Below are positions 4,491-5,556 of a DNA stretch of 5,556 nucleotides, piece after piece (position 1 is the stretch's first letter; every line of letters starts with the position of its first letter). Position numbers and translations under genes: made by a program. The notes below the pieces were generated by a model. The model was not told the origin of the DNA and did not search any database. It was given only the letters and a program-made list of their open reading frames with translations. The DNA is from an uncultured Candidatus Saccharibacteria bacterium (lineage in GTDB: Bacteria; Patescibacteriota; Saccharimonadia; CAILAD01; GCA-016700035). The stretch covers positions 1 through 5,556 of the forward strand of contig CALKUN010000125.1 in NCBI GenBank assembly GCA_937996675.1, in the 5' to 3' direction.

Positions 4491-5556
4491 CTAATTGGAC
4501 AGCTTTTTGAGTACTTCAGACACACCTAGATCGGTCTGCTCACCCGACCGCATATCCTTGATAGCCACAGTTCCAGCAGCTCGTTCCTTTTCACCGATGA
4601 TGAGTACGTATGGAATATTCAGCTTGTCGGCTCGAGCAAAGACCTTGGCCGGCTTCGTGTCGGCTAGCGCCAGCTCACACGGCACGCCAGCCGCACGGAG
4701 CTTCACGCCTAGCTCACCCACTGCGCCCCAAGCTGACTCGTCCAGCGCCAGAACGATCGCTTGACTCGTGGACTGACGAGACAGGTCTAGTCTGCCCAGG
4801 GACTTCAGCCCATCAAAGAGTCGAGTGATGCCGACCGATATACCAACGCCTGGTAGCGAGCGATCGGTGTAGTAGCTGGCTAGGTCATCGTAGCGCCCAC
4901 CCGAGCACACGCTGCCAAGGTCGAGCATGTCATTGATGACCGTCTCGAAAACAGTCGAAGTGTAATAGTCGAGACCACGAGCAATCGAACAATCGATGAC
5001 CAGCTCACCCTCAGCCACACCGCTCGCTTGCGCCGCTTCGATAGCCCGCTCAAGCTCTTCGAGTCCACGAATATAAGTATTGTTTGTCACGCCAAAAGCA
5101 CGGAGCTTAGACAATACCTCATCGACTGGCCCACTCAGCTTCGCCATACTGAGGAGCATATCGGCTGCCTCACCATCTAGCCCAATCTTCGCCATCTCTT
5201 CTCGCACGGTAGCTTCGCCGATCTTCTCTAGCTTATCTATGATGCGCAAGAGTGCCGTTGATTGATCGGTCACATTCAGCTCTTCGTACAGGCCGGTCAA
5301 GAGTTTGCGGTTATTGATACGGATCGTAAAGGCGCCGACGTTGAGCGCTCGGATCGTAGCGGCGGCTAGCCCGATGACCTCACCATCGATCGCGACATCA
5401 GTCTCACCGATAACATCGGCATCGCACTGGTAGAATTCGCGTGATCGACCCTTTTGGGTACGCTCAGCGCGCCACACCTTCTGGATTTGGCTGCGGCGAA
5501 ACGGAAAGACGAGATCATTTTGGTGCTCGGCTACGTAGCGCGCCATCGGCACTGTG
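4491..5556 (-). CDS. hisS: Histidyl-tRNA synthetase, 5' end cut by window edge
   Basis: This class II enzyme charges tRNA-His with histidine in the cytoplasm. About 355 codons are visible; the family is usually 420-440 residues, so roughly the first 80 lie beyond the window. The frame stays open to the edge, reading T-V-P-M-A-R-Y-V-A-E-H, the usual sequence after L-R-P-D/E. Counting from the V of V-P-M-A-R (5552-5550), motif 2 is W-R-A-E-R-T-Q-K-G-R (27-36) with F-Y-Q-C-D-A-D-V-I-G (40-49). The HisA motif A-R-G-L-D-Y-Y-T (191-198) supplies R192, the equivalent of E. coli Arg259. G-G-R-Y-D is at 218-222, and motif 3 is G-V-G-I-S-V-G-I-T-R-L (235-245). The anticodon-binding domain fills about 263-353. 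The GTG at 5552 is an internal valine codon and not the start. The stop is TAG. Confidence 0.95.
   Translation of the reverse strand, partial: TVPMARYVAEHQNDLVFPFRRSQIQKVWRAERTQKGRSREFYQCDADVIGETDVAIDGEVIGLAAATIRALNVGAFTIRINNRKLLTGLYEELNVTDQSTALLRIIDKLEKIGEATVREEMAKIGLDGEAADMLLSMAKLSGPVDEVLSKLRAFGVTNNTYIRGLEELERAIEAAQASGVAEGELVIDCSIARGLDYYTSTVFETVINDMLDLGSVCSGGRYDDLASYYTDRSLPGVGISVGITRLFDGLKSLGRLDLSRQSTSQAIVLALDESAWGAVGELGVKLRAAGVPCELALADTKPAKVFARADKLNIPYVLIIGEKERAAGTVAIKDMRSGEQTDLGVSEVLKKLSN

Noticed and set aside
4495..5265. Plus-strand open frames opposite hisS
   Set aside because: They lie entirely antisense to a clear histidyl-tRNA synthetase and have low-complexity Ser/Arg composition.
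528..5556. TGA recoding as in Gracilibacteria
   Set aside because: All recognised proteins have family-typical length under the standard code with no internal TGA, so there is no evidence for reassignment, although TGA is not used as a stop here.
1..5556. CRISPR array, transposon, tRNA or rRNA
   Set aside because: No regularly spaced repeats, transposase motifs, terminal inverted repeats or RNA-gene sequence were seen on either strand.

Overview
This 5.6 kb window reads as a compact bacterial chromosome segment, about half G+C, with short intergenic gaps and one strand (minus) carrying nearly everything. The only recognisable plus-strand gene is a pyruvoyl-dependent arginine decarboxylase. 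The gene content (archaeal-type arginine decarboxylase, RNHCP zinc protein, ABC-F ATPase, a HisRS with a W-R-A-E-R motif 2, small orphan proteins) suggests a Patescibacteria/CPR lineage, perhaps Saccharibacteria. That assignment is an inference from gene flavour and is not proven. All seven native reading frames whose end is visible, including a broken one, stop with TAG.

Layout, left to right. Positions 8-496 (minus) are an odd open frame. Its first ~73 codons are an unknown protein, and its last ~89 codons are the C-terminal third of a gammaproteobacterial UMP kinase (PyrH). The join is at about 275-280, and this is most likely an assembly chimera at the contig edge. Positions 528-1025 (minus) encode a small multi-pass membrane protein of unknown function, driven by a perfect-consensus sigma70 promoter (TTGACA, 17 bp, TATAAT). 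Divergent from it, 1133-1612 (plus) encodes the arginine decarboxylase proenzyme, which makes agmatine. It converges with a minus-strand pair: an ABC-F ATPase (1968-3638) followed two bases later by an RNHCP zinc-ribbon protein (1669-1965).

Positions 3639-3958 hold no intact gene. They contain a leaderless-looking promoter for the ABC-F gene, a broken remnant that resembles the N-terminus of an M16 metallopeptidase, and a strong hairpin that probably terminates the upstream gene. Positions 3959-4399 (minus) encode a 146-residue orphan with its own promoter. Positions 4491-5556 (minus) are the histidyl-tRNA synthetase gene, cut off at its 5' end by the window edge.

Functionally the identifiable genes are translation-related (HisRS, ABC-F and possibly its RNHCP partner) plus one polyamine-pathway enzyme. 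I see no CRISPR array, transposon, tRNA, rRNA or defence cassette. The observations most worth following are the PyrH chimera, the exclusive TAG stop usage, the arginine decarboxylase next to an unknown membrane protein, the M16 remnant, and the shared TGGTAAAA box just upstream of two start codons.
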